From an uncultured Granulosicoccus sp. (GTDB taxonomy: Bacteria > Pseudomonadota > Gammaproteobacteria > Granulosicoccales > Granulosicoccaceae), in assembly GCA_947499955.1 (NCBI GenBank), contig CANMQI010000012.1, forward strand, positions 62,001-126,000: 64,000 bases of DNA, written 5' to 3'. Positions 1 to 9,835 of the stretch are shown here, piece after piece (the stretch's first letter is position 1; each line of letters starts with the position of its first letter). The notes beneath the pieces were generated by a model. That model was given only the letters and a program-made list of their open reading frames with translations. It was not told where the DNA came from and ran no database searches. The position numbers were made by a program, and so were the translations under genes.

Positions 1-1696
1 GCTGGTGCTCAAACGCATCATCAATACGCTGGATCAGACTGGCACCGGGGCCGCCGTCGACACCCTGACGGATTCTGCCGGCACGACCGGTGACGATGTG
101 CTGCTGGTCGGTCTGGGTCTGGTGGCAGCCTATGGTCTGCTGCGCATGGCCAGCTCCCTGTTTACCGAACTGCGCGACTCCCTGTTCGCCCGTGTGCGCT
201 ATCGCGCCATGCAGCAACTATCCAGCCAGGTGCTGACGCAGCTGCATGATCTGTCTCTGGCCTTCCACCTGGAGCGGCGCACCGGCAGCATCGCCAAGGA
301 CCTGTCGCGCGGTACCAGCAGCCTCAGCTCGATCGTCAACCTGCTGGTGTTCAACATCGTACCGACTGCGGCCGAATTCCTGCTGGTTGCCGCCATCCTG
401 CTCGGTGGCTATGGCTGGCAATACACCGCGGTGGTGTTTGGTACCGTTGCCGTCTACGTTGCGTTCACACTGTTCTTCTCCGGCTGGCGCATGCAGTTCC
501 GCCACGAAATGAATCGCATGGATTCACTGGCCAGTGGGCGCGCCGTGGATAGTCTGCTGAACTACGAGACCGTCAAGTACTTCAACAATGAAAAGCGTGA
601 AATCGAAGCCTACGACGCCCACATGAATGACTGGGCCGATGCCGGCGTCAAGAGTCAGGTGACGATGTCGACCCTGAACTTCGGACAGGCCGCCATCGTC
701 TCTGTGGGTGTCACCCTGATCATGATGCTGGCGGTTCGCGATGTCTCCAATCAGACCATCACCCTGGGTGACATCGTGCTGATCAACGCCATGATGCTGC
801 AGCTGTTCGTGCCGCTCAATTATTTGGGGGTGGTGTATCGCGGCCTGCAGTATTCACTGGCCGACATGGACCTGGTGTTGCGGCTGCTGGAGCGCACGCC
901 GCAGATTCAGGACAAGCCCGATGCACAACCGCTGGCGATCAAGCAGGCTCGTATCGAGTTTCGCGACGTGGAATTCGCCTATCTTCCAGAGCGACCCATC
1001 CTGCGAGGGATCAGCTTCACCGTGGAGCCCGGCACCAAGGTGGCCGTGGTCGGGCCTTCGGGGGCCGGTAAATCGACGTTGTCGCGACTCCTGTTCCGTT
1101 TCTACGATGTGGACAAGGGGCAGGTGCTGATCGATGGCGTGGATGTGCGTGATTGTACCCAGTCCAGTCTGCGAGAGTCTCTGGGTGTCGTGCCGCAGGA
1201 CACGGTGATGTTCAACGACACCATTCGCTACAACCTGGCCTATGCCCATCCGGAAGCCGATGATGAGCGAGTGGCAGAGGCGGCGCGGCGTGCCAATCTG
1301 GAAACCTTCATCAGTGAGTTGCCACAAGGCTATGACACGGTGGTGGGTGAGCGTGGTCTGAAATTGTCCGGTGGTGAGAAACAGCGCATGGCCATTGCCC
1401 GCGTTGTGGTCAAGGATCCGCCCATCATCATATTCGATGAGGCCACCTCCAGCCTGGATACGCGCAGTGAGCAGGCCATTCTGGAAGGCATGAACGCGGT
1501 GGCCCGGCGCGCCACCTCACTGGTCATCGCGCATCGTCTGTCGACTGTCGTCGATGCGGATCAGATCATCGTGCTCGATGCCGGTCTGGTCGTCGAACGA
1601 GGCACTCATGATCAGTTGCTGGCTGCCGGTGGTCTGTACGCAGATCTGTGGCAGTTGCAGCTGGGCTCCGACGATGCGGAGGAAATTGTCGAATAG
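1..1696 (+). CDS. Atm1/HMT1-type ABC exporter, fused permease-ATPase (5' partial)
   Basis: Half-transporter of the ABCB7/Atm1/HMT1 group, which exports glutathione- or metal-related compounds across the inner membrane as a homodimer. The reading frame is open to the first base of the window, so the N-terminus and first membrane helices are missing; the GTG at 5 is internal. What remains is about 560 residues: an ABC transmembrane domain with the segment NYETVKYFNNE typical of the Atm1 group, then an ATPase domain with Walker A GPSGAGKS (about residue 350), signature LSGGEKQR (about 454) and Walker B IIIFDE (about 475). It converges on folE with 11 bp between stop codons. The Atm1 grouping is secure; the substrate is inferred. 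Confidence 0.9.
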   Translation, partial: LVLKRIINTLDQTGTGAAVDTLTDSAGTTGDDVLLVGLGLVAAYGLLRMASSLFTELRDSLFARVRYRAMQQLSSQVLTQLHDLSLAFHLERRTGSIAKDLSRGTSSLSSIVNLLVFNIVPTAAEFLLVAAILLGGYGWQYTAVVFGTVAVYVAFTLFFSGWRMQFRHEMNRMDSLASGRAVDSLLNYETVKYFNNEKREIEAYDAHMNDWADAGVKSQVTMSTLNFGQAAIVSVGVTLIMMLAVRDVSNQTITLGDIVLINAMMLQLFVPLNYLGVVYRGLQYSLADMDLVLRLLERTPQIQDKPDAQPLAIKQARIEFRDVEFAYLPERPILRGISFTVEPGTKVAVVGPSGAGKSTLSRLLFRFYDVDKGQVLIDGVDVRDCTQSSLRESLGVVPQDTVMFNDTIRYNLAYAHPEADDERVAEAARRANLETFISELPQGYDTVVGERGLKLSGGEKQRMAIARVVVKDPPIIIFDEATSSLDTRSEQAILEGMNAVARRATSLVIAHRLSTVVDADQIIVLDAGLVVERGTHDQLLAAGGLYADLWQLQLGSDDAEEIVE

Positions 1697-1707
1697 ATGG
1701 CTGTTGT

Positions 1708-2259
1708 TCAGTCGCGAACCAGCGACAGGAATTCGTTGCGGGTATTGATGTCGGAGCGGAAACGTCCGAGCATGGCCGAGGTGGTCATGGAAGAGTTCTG
1801 CTTCTGCACACCGCGCATCATCATGCACATATGCTGCGACTCGATGATCACACCGACGCCGATGCCACCGGTGACCTCCAGTACCGCCGTGGCGATCTGC
1901 TTGGTCAGGGATTCCTGAATCTGCAGTCGGCGTGCGTACATATCGACGATACGAGCCACCTTGGACAGGCCGATGACCTTGCCGCGCGGCAGGTAGGCTA
2001 CGTGACACTTGCCGATGAAGGGCAGCAGATGGTGCTCGCACAGTGAATAGAGTTCGATGTTGCGTACGATGACCATCTCGTCACTATCGGACTCGAAGAT
2101 GGCGCCATTGACCACTTCCTCCAGCGTCTGATGGTAGCCACGAGTCAGAAATTCCATGGCCTTGGCGGCACGTTCGGGCGTGTCGCGCAGCCCGTCACGT
2201 GAGACGTCCTCACCGACAGATTCGAGAATGCTGCGATACGCTGAAGTCATTGATTCCAT
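1708..2259 (-). CDS. folE: GTP cyclohydrolase I
   Basis: Converts GTP to 7,8-dihydroneopterin triphosphate, the first step of tetrahydrofolate (and tetrahydrobiopterin) synthesis, in the cytoplasm as a toroidal decamer. The 183-residue protein is the compact form without the N-terminal extension of E. coli FolE. Zinc ligands are visible as Cys74 and His77 in [10 protein letters not shown] and Cys145 in SQHMCMM. The pterin-binding segment around [19 protein letters not shown] is intact. The start is ATG at 2259; a second ATG four codons in is possible. It is divergent from fadE across a 263-bp gap and convergent with the ABC exporter. Confidence 0.97.
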   Translation of the reverse strand: MESMTSAYRSILESVGEDVSRDGLRDTPERAAKAMEFLTRGYHQTLEEVVNGAIFESDSDEMVIVRNIELYSLCEHHLLPFIGKCHVAYLPRGKVIGLSKVARIVDMYARRLQIQESLTKQIATAVLEVTGGIGVGVIIESQHMCMMMRGVQKQNSSMTTSAMLGRFRSDINTRNEFLSLVRD

Positions 2260-2522
2260 GAAGTGGATGATCGCCTGTGCTGCGGGCCAGTGTCTGAGCC
2301 GAAAAATGATCGCAGACTATAACGGATTTTCCTTCCTGCCTGCGTTCACGGAGCGTCGGGTTCTGTCAAAAGATGGCAAGTTGTACAAGACAGGTTACTG
2401 CGGAAAAAAATGGCGCACTTTGGCAGTAAGCTTGTTGCTGGGACACTGTGTGCTGAGCTGTCCATGCCGGCTCGGCATGAGCAGTGCTTGTGTAATCCCT
2501 TCGTAACGCTGATACACGTTTC
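2260..2522. promoter_or_regulatory. Divergent folE/fadE intergenic region
   Basis: The 263-bp gap must hold the promoters of both folE (minus) and fadE (plus). It has an A-rich tract (about 2403-2410) and no convincing ORF or RNA. I could not pick unambiguous -35/-10 boxes for either gene. Confidence 0.4.
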
Positions 2523-2537
2523 ATGGAGTTCATTCTG

Positions 2538-4967
2538 ATGGGCATGGTTTTCTGGTTGGTGGTACTGGCGCTGACGCTGTTCATACTCTCGCGATATCGC
2601 CTCAGTCTGCCCGTGGCAACGGCCGCCGGCGCCCTCATTCTACTGGTGGCCTCTCTACTGGGATTCCTGTCGGGCGTGGTGGGCGTGATCCTGGTGGGGC
2701 TGTTCATCGCTGTGGCCGTGCTGTTCAATGTGCGCGCCCTGCGGCACCGCTTCTTCAGTCTGCCCATTCTGAAATACGTCAAGGTGGTGTTGCCGCCCAT
2801 GTCGGAGACCGAGCGCGCCGCCATCGATGCCGGTACGGTCTGGTGGGAGGCCGAGTTGTTTCGCGGCTCGCCCGACTGGGAAAAGCTCGGCAACTATCCC
2901 GAAGCCCGACTGACACCTGCCGAACAGGCTTTTGTCGATGGCCCGGCTGACACACTGTGCAGCATGATGGATGATTGGCAGATCACTTATGAGCTGAATG
3001 ATCTGCCACCGGAAGTCTGGCAGTACATCAAGGAACAACGCTTTTTGGGCATGGTCATTCCCGAGTCCTATGGGGGTCTCGGATTCTCGGCCATGGCTCA
3101 CTCGGAAGTGGTCACGAAACTGGCCACCCGCAGCGTCACCGGTGCTGTGAGTGTCATGGTGCCCAATTCACTGGGGCCCGCCGAGCTGTTGTTGCATTAT
3201 GGTACCGAAGAGCAGAAGAACCATTATCTGCCCAGACTGGCCGTGGGTGAAGAGATTCCCTGCTTTGCTCTGACAGGCCCGTCGGCCGGCTCGGATGCCG
3301 GCGCGATGCCCGATTACGGCATCGTTTGCAAGGGGCAGCACGAGGGCCGGGAAGTGCTCGGCCTGCGGGTAACCTGGGACAAGCGTTACATCACGCTCGG
3401 CCCGATCGCCACCTTGCTGGGGCTGGCCTTCAAGGCCTACGATCCGGACAAGCTGCTGGGCGATGAGGAAGACCTGGGTATTACCTGTGCCCTGATACCG
3501 ACGTCCACCGAAGGCGTGAATATCGGACGGCGCCACTTTCCACTGAACCAGTCGTTCATGAACGGGCCCAACAGCGGCAAGGACGTCTTCATTCCCATGG
3601 ACTGGATCATCGGTGGTCAACCCATGCTGGGGCAGGGCTGGCGAATGCTGATGGAGTCACTGTCAGTCGGTCGCGGTATCTCGCTGCCATCCAATGGTGT
3701 GGCCTCTGGCAAGGCCACCTCGCGTTTTGTCGGCGCCTACTCACGGGTTCGCAAGCAGTTCAATCTTCCGATCGGCAAGTTCGAGGGCATTGAAGAGGCC
3801 TTGGGAAGAATCGCCGGTTTGACTTACACCATGGATGCTGGACGCCGGTTGACCTGCGCGGCACTGGACCAGGGCGAGAAGCCTTCAGTGGTCTCTGCCA
3901 TCCTGAAATACTACAACACGGAAGGTATGCGAACCGTGCTCAACGACGGCATGGATATCATCGGTGGCAAGGGTATCTGCATGGGGCCGGGCAATTTTCT
4001 GGGCAGGCCCTATCAGGCCATTCCGGTCGGCATCACGGTGGAAGGAGCCAATATCCTGACCCGTAGCCTGATCATCTTCGGGCAGGGCGCAATACGCTGT
4101 CATCCGTGGTTGATGGATGAGATATCGGCCGCCTCATTGCCCAATGAGCAGGAAGCGCTCGAAAGCTTCGATGAAGCACTGAGAGGACATGTCGGCTACG
4201 CCATTCAGAACGGCAGCCGTTCCCTGTTTCATGGACTCACCAAGGGGGCATTTGCCAGCGCACCCGATGCGGGCGAGAACAGCAAGTACTACCGTCGTCT
4301 GGCACGCATGAGTGCCGCCTATTCGTTTCTGGCGGATTTTGCCATGCTGTTTCTCGGCGGAGGGCTCAAGCGCAAGGAAATGCTCTCCGGGCGTTTTGCC
4401 GATGGCCTGATGCATATGTACATGGCTTCCGCCGTGCTCAAGCGTTTCGAGGATACCGGCCGACCGCCAGAAGATCAGCCATTGCTGGAATGGTCCGTTC
4501 GCCATGCGTTGTTCGAAACACAGGTGGCACTGGACCAGATACTGCGCAACTTCCCCAGTACGATTGTTGGATTGCTGCTGCGTGGCATCGTCTTCCCGCT
4601 GGGCCGCCGCTATCGCACCCCCAATGATCGCCTCACTCAGGCGTGTGCGCGAATTCTGCTGGAAGAGTCACCGGCACGTGATCGCCTCACCGCGGGTGTT
4701 TTCGTCAGTGATGATCCCGAGGATGTCACCGGTTGTATCGAACATGCCCTGAAAGCCGTGCTGGCAGCCGAGGAGGCCGAGCGCAAGCTCAAGGCAAGTG
4801 GTCACAGCCGTCCGTATGAGTTGAACTACGACAGCTGGTTGCAGAAGCTTGCAGGCGAGGGCGTCATGAGCTCTGCAGAAGTGGCCTTGTTGAGCAAGGC
4901 GGCGGCAGCTGTCAATACGGTGATACAGGTGGATGATTTCCCCAATGACATGCGTCAGGGGGCGTAG
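2538..4967 (+). CDS. fadE: Acyl-CoA dehydrogenase, FadE type
   Basis: FAD-dependent dehydrogenase of the first beta-oxidation step, acyl-CoA to trans-2-enoyl-CoA. From the ATG at 2523 the protein would be 814 residues, the length of E. coli FadE. The next ATG at 2538 has GGAG nine bases before it and is the better start, giving 809 residues. Two hydrophobic N-terminal stretches (to about residue 65) precede the acyl-CoA dehydrogenase N-terminal, middle (CFALTGPSAGSDAG) and C-terminal helical domains, and a FadE-specific C-terminal extension ends near DDFPNDMRQGA. It stands alone, divergent from folE, and is followed by a hairpin. With fadL and a lipase a few kb away it forms a local fatty-acid uptake and degradation group. 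Confidence 0.95.
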   Translation: MGMVFWLVVLALTLFILSRYRLSLPVATAAGALILLVASLLGFLSGVVGVILVGLFIAVAVLFNVRALRHRFFSLPILKYVKVVLPPMSETERAAIDAGTVWWEAELFRGSPDWEKLGNYPEARLTPAEQAFVDGPADTLCSMMDDWQITYELNDLPPEVWQYIKEQRFLGMVIPESYGGLGFSAMAHSEVVTKLATRSVTGAVSVMVPNSLGPAELLLHYGTEEQKNHYLPRLAVGEEIPCFALTGPSAGSDAGAMPDYGIVCKGQHEGREVLGLRVTWDKRYITLGPIATLLGLAFKAYDPDKLLGDEEDLGITCALIPTSTEGVNIGRRHFPLNQSFMNGPNSGKDVFIPMDWIIGGQPMLGQGWRMLMESLSVGRGISLPSNGVASGKATSRFVGAYSRVRKQFNLPIGKFEGIEEALGRIAGLTYTMDAGRRLTCAALDQGEKPSVVSAILKYYNTEGMRTVLNDGMDIIGGKGICMGPGNFLGRPYQAIPVGITVEGANILTRSLIIFGQGAIRCHPWLMDEISAASLPNEQEALESFDEALRGHVGYAIQNGSRSLFHGLTKGAFASAPDAGENSKYYRRLARMSAAYSFLADFAMLFLGGGLKRKEMLSGRFADGLMHMYMASAVLKRFEDTGRPPEDQPLLEWSVRHALFETQVALDQILRNFPSTIVGLLLRGIVFPLGRRYRTPNDRLTQACARILLEESPARDRLTAGVFVSDDPEDVTGCIEHALKAVLAAEEAERKLKASGHSRPYELNYDSWLQKLAGEGVMSSAEVALLSKAAAAVNTVIQVDDFPNDMRQGA

Positions 4968-5012
4968 AGGCGCGTTGACTCTGCAATCCGGTGGGCTGAC
5001 GTTCGATCAAGA

Positions 5013-5049
5013 GGCGGGCTGAATGTCATGCTCGGCAAGTCAGCCCGCC
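5013..5049. terminator. Hairpin between convergent fadE and chalcone-isomerase-like gene
   Basis: A 10-bp perfect stem, ggcgggctga at 5013-5022 and tcagcccgcc at 5040-5049, encloses a 17-nt loop. It lies between the stop codons of two convergent genes, where a bidirectional terminator is expected. There is no long T run on either side, so efficiency is uncertain. Confidence 0.6.
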
Positions 5050-5055
5050 GAGTGC

Positions 5056-5631
5056 CTATCGACCGAGCATGGCTGACTTGAGTGATTCCTGAGCAGGCTG
5101 ACCGGAGAGCCAGATACCGAACAGCGCACGCTTGAACGCCAGACCCTCTATCACGGTCAGCTCTTCGCCATTGCGGCTGATATGCGTGCCCACACCGGGT
5201 TCGTATGCGAGTGTGTAACGACTTCCCGGGCTGATCATGTCCTGCATGAAGCTCAGCATCTTGTCGATCTGCGGCTGAATTGCCTGCGTATTACCGCCGG
5301 TGGATTTCTCGAATCCTTCATCCAGTGCCTTGACCAGCTTCTTGCGGGACAGCAGGTCCGACAGGACATCGAGTCGGATTGCCATCGCCTCGTCAGCATC
5401 GATGATGGAAGCCGCATCCGCGCCGGGAGAGGCCAGGTACAGACTGCCCACGTAGAGCTTGATGAACAGCTTCTTGCGCACACCGGCGCCGTTATAGCTG
5501 GTGGATTGCTCACCGATGGCCAGCGTGTCGTCGAGTGCCACACCGGCGACCTTGGCAGCCTGTGCCGGCAAGTGCACCAGGGTGAACAGGAGTAACAACC
5601 ACTTCAGCGTGGCTCTTGAGTAGGGATTCAT
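5056..5631 (-). CDS. Chalcone isomerase-like periplasmic protein
   Basis: Chalcone isomerase-fold protein with a signal peptide (ATLKWLLLLFTLVHLPAQA), 191 residues from the ATG at 5631; an upstream in-frame start would add 13 residues and spoil the signal peptide. The body carries the family's GAGVRKKLFIKLYVGSLYL motif. Bacterial members are not flavonoid enzymes as far as is known; eukaryotic relatives without catalytic residues bind fatty acids, which would fit the neighbouring fadE, lipase and fadL genes. That functional link is inference from position. It is encoded on the same strand as the lipase, 174 bp downstream of it. Confidence 0.8.
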   Translation of the reverse strand: MNPYSRATLKWLLLLFTLVHLPAQAAKVAGVALDDTLAIGEQSTSYNGAGVRKKLFIKLYVGSLYLASPGADAASIIDADEAMAIRLDVLSDLLSRKKLVKALDEGFEKSTGGNTQAIQPQIDKMLSFMQDMISPGSRYTLAYEPGVGTHISRNGEELTVIEGLAFKRALFGIWLSGQPAQESLKSAMLGR

Positions 5632-5805
5632 GGCGGGTATGTTCTGCGATGTGGGGGAGGAGACCCGCATGGCGTCTGTCGCCAGAGGGCCTGTGAGTGT
5701 GGATCCCTGGCTGTATCAGCGCTCCGGCGGATAGGGACATCTGATCCTGCGTGACTCGATGGCCACGACAGCGCCGTCCCTGGCGCCGAATTGACGTACG
5801 CTGAA

Positions 5806-7956
5806 CTACTGCGGTAGTGGAGCGATGACCATGCTGTCGGTAACAGGCAGCTGCGTGCCCTGAGTTGCTGCGAAGGTTGCTGTCTGACGCTGCATTTCGA
5901 CCGTAGCAGCGGCACTGGCCGCCGGACTGAGAATCGAGCCGTGATCACCGATCGAGAATTTCACCAGTCCACCGTTGCTGGAGTCGGCCACGATCTGTGT
6001 CAGACCCAGCTGGCGAGCCAGTGGTTCTGTGCCGGACAAGGGCGCCGTTGCCACACTGTTGGGAATCACCTTGTCACCGAGAACTTCGATCATGTGCAGC
6101 TGCGTGGAACCGGACTGTGCCAGCGTCGCTGCATGATTGATCGGGTCTGCGGAATCCAGCAGCGTCTGGGCGACGGTCAGGAAGGTGTTGTAATCGGCTG
6201 TGCCTGGCATGATGTCGGCTTCCGCCAGGCCCGCGTTGATACGTGGCGCGAAGGACTCCGAGTTGGCCAGTAACTGCGCTATTCCGCCACCGGGCATGGC
6301 CAGCGTGGCACTCTGAAAACTGTTGTCGAAGGAGAGCATGGTCGTGCCCATGATGCCACCCAGAGAGTGACCCACGAAGTTCAGATTACCAGCATTCAAG
6401 GTGACGCCCTCTACCTGAGCCGATGAGAGGCTGGCGGTCAGCACAAACAGGTCGGCAACCGATTGGCGCAGGTTGTCACGCGAATTGGCCAGGTTCTGCA
6501 GATTGATGAAATACTTGCCTGATGTGTCGGGAATCTCGTCCGGACCGACATCTTCCACTTCGGTACCGTCTTCCAGCGGATTGGTCGCAAGGTCGATGTC
6601 AAAGGTACGTTCGTGTACCCCGAACGGCGAGTTGCTCGCGTGCAAGGGGTTGCTGGCGTCGATCAGGCCATGCATGGGCATGTCGATGGCAATGACGACA
6701 CGGCCTGCGTCGGCCATGGCATCGGCAATGGCCATCATGTAGGAGCGGTCACCGGTAATGCCGTGCTGGAAAATGGTGACAGGCCAGCCATCGGCAGGCA
6801 TGTTGCCACCGCCCGCAGAGCTGGCGTTGGGCACGCTCATCAGAACGGGAATGGTCTCTGTGGATGTGGCCACTGGCGTGTAGTCTGGTGTCAGTGAGGC
6901 ATTCAGGGTGCCGACGACATTGCCTTCGCTGTTCTTCCAGTAGCTGTTGAGTACATCCGCCACGCCTGCCTCACCTTGCAGCGCTGTCAGGTAGTACGGT
7001 ACCTCCAGAGAGCCGATATAGACGTCAGCCTTGCCACCGGCAGGGCTGGTTCCGCCGGAATTGCCCAGACGCAGAGCGGCCGTAGTCGACAGGTCCTTGG
7101 CAGCCTGCAGGACTTCACGAGTCGACTGTGTTCTGAAAACCCAGGTCAGAGCGACATTGGACGGGTCGATAGCTGCAGCGGCCTGGACGGCAGCCAATTG
7201 TGAGCCAGTGGCTGCTCGCAGCAATTCCAGCTGTCCCAGAGTCTGTTGTCGACCCTGAAGTTCTTCCAGTTCCTCCTGTTCTGCCTGACTGCGCTCTTCC
7301 AGCTGTGTCAATGCTGCCAGTCTGTCCAGGTCAGTCTGTGGAAGACCCAGCGCCTGATCGCCCTTGAGCAGGCCATAGGTCAGGTTGGCCTCCAGGCCAT
7401 TACCGTCCACATCGGTGATGCCATTGGTCAGCACCACCAGATAATCGCTGCCGGGGTTCAGGGGAACAGTCGGAATCAGTACCAGCTGATCACCGATGGA
7501 GGTCGCTGCCAACAGACGCGGATCTGTGATTTCAGACAACACGCCGGTCACGCCGACAGCCTGTGCCGTGGAGACTTCGAACACGCGGATGGTATCGCCG
7601 ACAATCAGTGAGCTGGGGTCCAGTGGTTCGCTGACGGTTGTGACCAGGGGCGCAACCGTGGAGAAACCGTTCTGCTGGTTCAAGGCCACTCGCGGGTTGG
7701 CCAGTGTCTCGTCAGCGCCTGCACCGAGTGGCAGATCCAGCGTGCCGTCAGTGGAGGTCAGAAAGAACAGGCTGTTGGGAAAGGGCAGTACCGGTGCATT
7801 CGGATCGGGACTGAACAGGGCCTGCGGAGCACTGCCTGCTGCGATACCTGCGTCCAGTTCGTCCTTGGCGCCATCGAAATCGTAGTTCGAGTCGCTGCTG
7901 CAGGCAGCCAGGGACAACAGCAGGGGCGCTGCAACCAATGACGTGTAGTGTTTCAT
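5806..7956 (-). CDS. Surface lipase/lysophospholipase lipoprotein, VolA / Pla-1-cef family
   Basis: Predicted lipoprotein of 716 residues. From the ATG at 7956 a signal peptide ends in the lipobox LAAC (lipid-attached Cys19), followed by Ser-Ser-Asp. The alpha/beta-hydrolase domain has the nucleophile elbow GHSLGG at about residue 529 and the upstream HGITGDRSYMMAIA segment, a plausible oxyanion region. A Glu/Gln-rich helical stretch (about 205-240, LEERSQAEQEELEELQ) interrupts the N-terminal half, as in Pla-1/cef lipases. The start is chosen because AGAGG lies nine bases upstream; the ATG two codons earlier is too close to it. It begins only 12 bp after the fadL stop, so the two are co-transcribed. 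In Vibrio the related VolA frees fatty acids from lysophosphatidylcholine for uptake by FadL. Confidence 0.88.
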   Translation of the reverse strand: MKHYTSLVAAPLLLSLAACSSDSNYDFDGAKDELDAGIAAGSAPQALFSPDPNAPVLPFPNSLFFLTSTDGTLDLPLGAGADETLANPRVALNQQNGFSTVAPLVTTVSEPLDPSSLIVGDTIRVFEVSTAQAVGVTGVLSEITDPRLLAATSIGDQLVLIPTVPLNPGSDYLVVLTNGITDVDGNGLEANLTYGLLKGDQALGLPQTDLDRLAALTQLEERSQAEQEELEELQGRQQTLGQLELLRAATGSQLAAVQAAAAIDPSNVALTWVFRTQSTREVLQAAKDLSTTAALRLGNSGGTSPAGGKADVYIGSLEVPYYLTALQGEAGVADVLNSYWKNSEGNVVGTLNASLTPDYTPVATSTETIPVLMSVPNASSAGGGNMPADGWPVTIFQHGITGDRSYMMAIADAMADAGRVVIAIDMPMHGLIDASNPLHASNSPFGVHERTFDIDLATNPLEDGTEVEDVGPDEIPDTSGKYFINLQNLANSRDNLRQSVADLFVLTASLSSAQVEGVTLNAGNLNFVGHSLGGIMGTTMLSFDNSFQSATLAMPGGGIAQLLANSESFAPRINAGLAEADIMPGTADYNTFLTVAQTLLDSADPINHAATLAQSGSTQLHMIEVLGDKVIPNSVATAPLSGTEPLARQLGLTQIVADSSNGGLVKFSIGDHGSILSPAASAAATVEMQRQTATFAATQGTQLPVTDSMVIAPLPQ

Positions 7957-7968
7957 GTGCATGAGCCT

Positions 7969-9408
7969 CTAGTTGAACGACCAGTTGAGCTGGGCGCCCA
8001 CGATGTGAACGTGTGAATCATAGGTGCCACGAACTTCCTGGCCGACACCATTGGATTCCGGGTCGGTGTGATTGATCGGGGTTTCGTCCAGCATCAGCAG
8101 TGAGTAGCCGAGATCGAAGGAAAATCGCTGATTGACCTGATAGCCGCCGCCGAACGAGAGCCAGGTGCGATCGTTACCGGGGATACGGGCGGTACGACGG
8201 GTTGCATTGGGAATGGCCTCTTCGTCAAAGGCAACACCTGCGCGCAGTGTCAGCTTGTCACTGTGTGTGTAGTTGATGCCTGCGGAGTAGCGCATGACAT
8301 CCTCCCACTCCTGCACCGACAGCGTATCGCTTTGTGCCGGGTTGTCGTACACCACTCGGATCTCTTCCAGTGAGCTCCAGCCTGTCCAGGTGATGTCACC
8401 GAGCAGCTGCACCTTGGGATTGGCCTGATAGGCGGCGGACACCGAGAAGGTTGCCGGCAGATCGACTTCTGCCGTGACGTCAGAGTCCGTCAGGAAACTG
8501 GACGTCACGAATTGACCCTGTGGATCAGTGCCGGTGTTGCTGGCGAAGACATCCTGCAGGCTCTGAGGGATCGTGAAGTCTCCGTCGCCTTCGAGTTCAT
8601 GATCAGTCGAGTGTCGGTAGGCAACACCGATCTTGAGTTTGTCGTTCGGTGTAAACAGGGCGCCGAGGTTGAATCCGACTGCTGTGGAGTCGCCTGTGAC
8701 CTTGCCATAACCATCATTGTCCACGACGCCCGGCGTCAGCCCTGCGTTGACACAGTCAGTCGAGGTAATGCTGTTGTCGTCGCGAGCTGCGATACCCAGA
8801 CAGGCCGCGCCGGAATCTACCGCATTACCCAGTTCGGCCGTGAGTTGTTGCACGCTGATGCCGAACCCCAGGCTGACCTTGTCGGAGACCTTGTAGGACA
8901 GCGCCGGGTTGATGTCGATGACACTCAGGCCACTCTTGACGGTGGTATAGCGTCCTTTCCAGTTGGCGTCGTATTCGGTGGCGGAACCAAACGGTGCGCC
9001 AATACTCAGGCCATAGCTCCATTGTTCATTGATGGGGGCTACATAATAGAAATTGGGCAATGCCGAGGTAGTGCCGGCATCGGCCGTGTCGGGCCCCGAA
9101 GCCACCCCTCGACCCAGGGCTGCGCCCAGAGTGGTGCCTTTGTCGGTCCACTCGGTATCGGTGGTGAGCAGGTGCACGCCGATGACGACTTCCCGTCCTT
9201 CGAGTTGGCTCATGCCTGCCGGGTTGAACCAGACTGTCGAACCGTCCTGGCTGACGGCCGCAGCGCCGGCATAGGCATTACCCAGACCTGATGCACCATG
9301 CTCCACCAGAGCAAAGCCTCCGGCCTGGGCGACGCCTGTCAATCCGGCGAGGCCGACAAACCCCACGAGGGTGCCCAGCGGTCTGAGCCGCCTGTAATTC
9401 TTGTTCAT
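7969..9408 (-). CDS. fadL: Long-chain fatty acid outer-membrane transporter, FadL/OmpP1/TodX family
   Basis: Outer-membrane beta-barrel for uptake of long-chain fatty acids or other hydrophobic substrates. From ATG 9408, with AGGAGA seven bases upstream, it is 479 residues. A signal peptide ends at GVAQA, followed directly by the FadL N-terminus GGFALVEHGASGLGNAYAG and the hallmark NPAGM motif at about residue 60. The C-terminus LNWSFN ends in the aromatic residue expected for barrel insertion. It is first in a two-gene operon with the surface lipase. An ORF extension upstream of 9408 exists but lacks a ribosome site and would bury the signal peptide. Confidence 0.93.
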   Translation of the reverse strand: MNKNYRRLRPLGTLVGFVGLAGLTGVAQAGGFALVEHGASGLGNAYAGAAAVSQDGSTVWFNPAGMSQLEGREVVIGVHLLTTDTEWTDKGTTLGAALGRGVASGPDTADAGTTSALPNFYYVAPINEQWSYGLSIGAPFGSATEYDANWKGRYTTVKSGLSVIDINPALSYKVSDKVSLGFGISVQQLTAELGNAVDSGAACLGIAARDDNSITSTDCVNAGLTPGVVDNDGYGKVTGDSTAVGFNLGALFTPNDKLKIGVAYRHSTDHELEGDGDFTIPQSLQDVFASNTGTDPQGQFVTSSFLTDSDVTAEVDLPATFSVSAAYQANPKVQLLGDITWTGWSSLEEIRVVYDNPAQSDTLSVQEWEDVMRYSAGINYTHSDKLTLRAGVAFDEEAIPNATRRTARIPGNDRTWLSFGGGYQVNQRFSFDLGYSLLMLDETPINHTDPESNGVGQEVRGTYDSHVHIVGAQLNWSFN

Positions 9409-9835
9409 TATTTCTCCTAAAAATAGGGGGTGGTTCGTCAAGGGACCGGGATGCTGGTGATGCGGTCGGAATGACAGGGTTGTCAAGGCAGATTACCCTT
9501 ACTTAAGTATAGGCTCAAGTCCTTGTCCTCACCATCAGGAATGTTCACTAATGATAGTGCCTGCGCAGTGCCTCGTCTGCGCAGGTAACATGCGCGTTTT
9601 TCCGCACCGTGAGTTGCAATGGTGCTTGCCAATGCCAGGCAATATGCGAGAGTCTGTGAGGGCCGGGGCGGACTGCCGGGAACAAATCGGAGCAGATTGC
9701 GCTCTGAAGCCATGACGCTACATGAAGTCGTAACATCATTGTTTGCAGCAACGACCCTTCGAGGCGCGACCGATTATAGTGTAAGTCGGGCTTTTCTTGT
9801 CTATACCTCTCTTCTGGAGTTCAACTAGAAACAGA
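9409..9835. promoter_or_regulatory. 427-bp divergent gap between fadL and the MoxR/VWA operon
   Basis: Upstream region of two divergent operons. Short open frames run through it but none has a convincing start, ribosome site or recognisable product. A TATAGT hexamer at 9775-9780 is a candidate -10 box for the rightward operon, with no good -35. A mirror-like segment cttaagtataggctcaag near 9501-9518 lies about 95-110 bp upstream of the fadL start and could hold its promoter. No hairpin or RNA gene was recognised. Confidence 0.35.
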
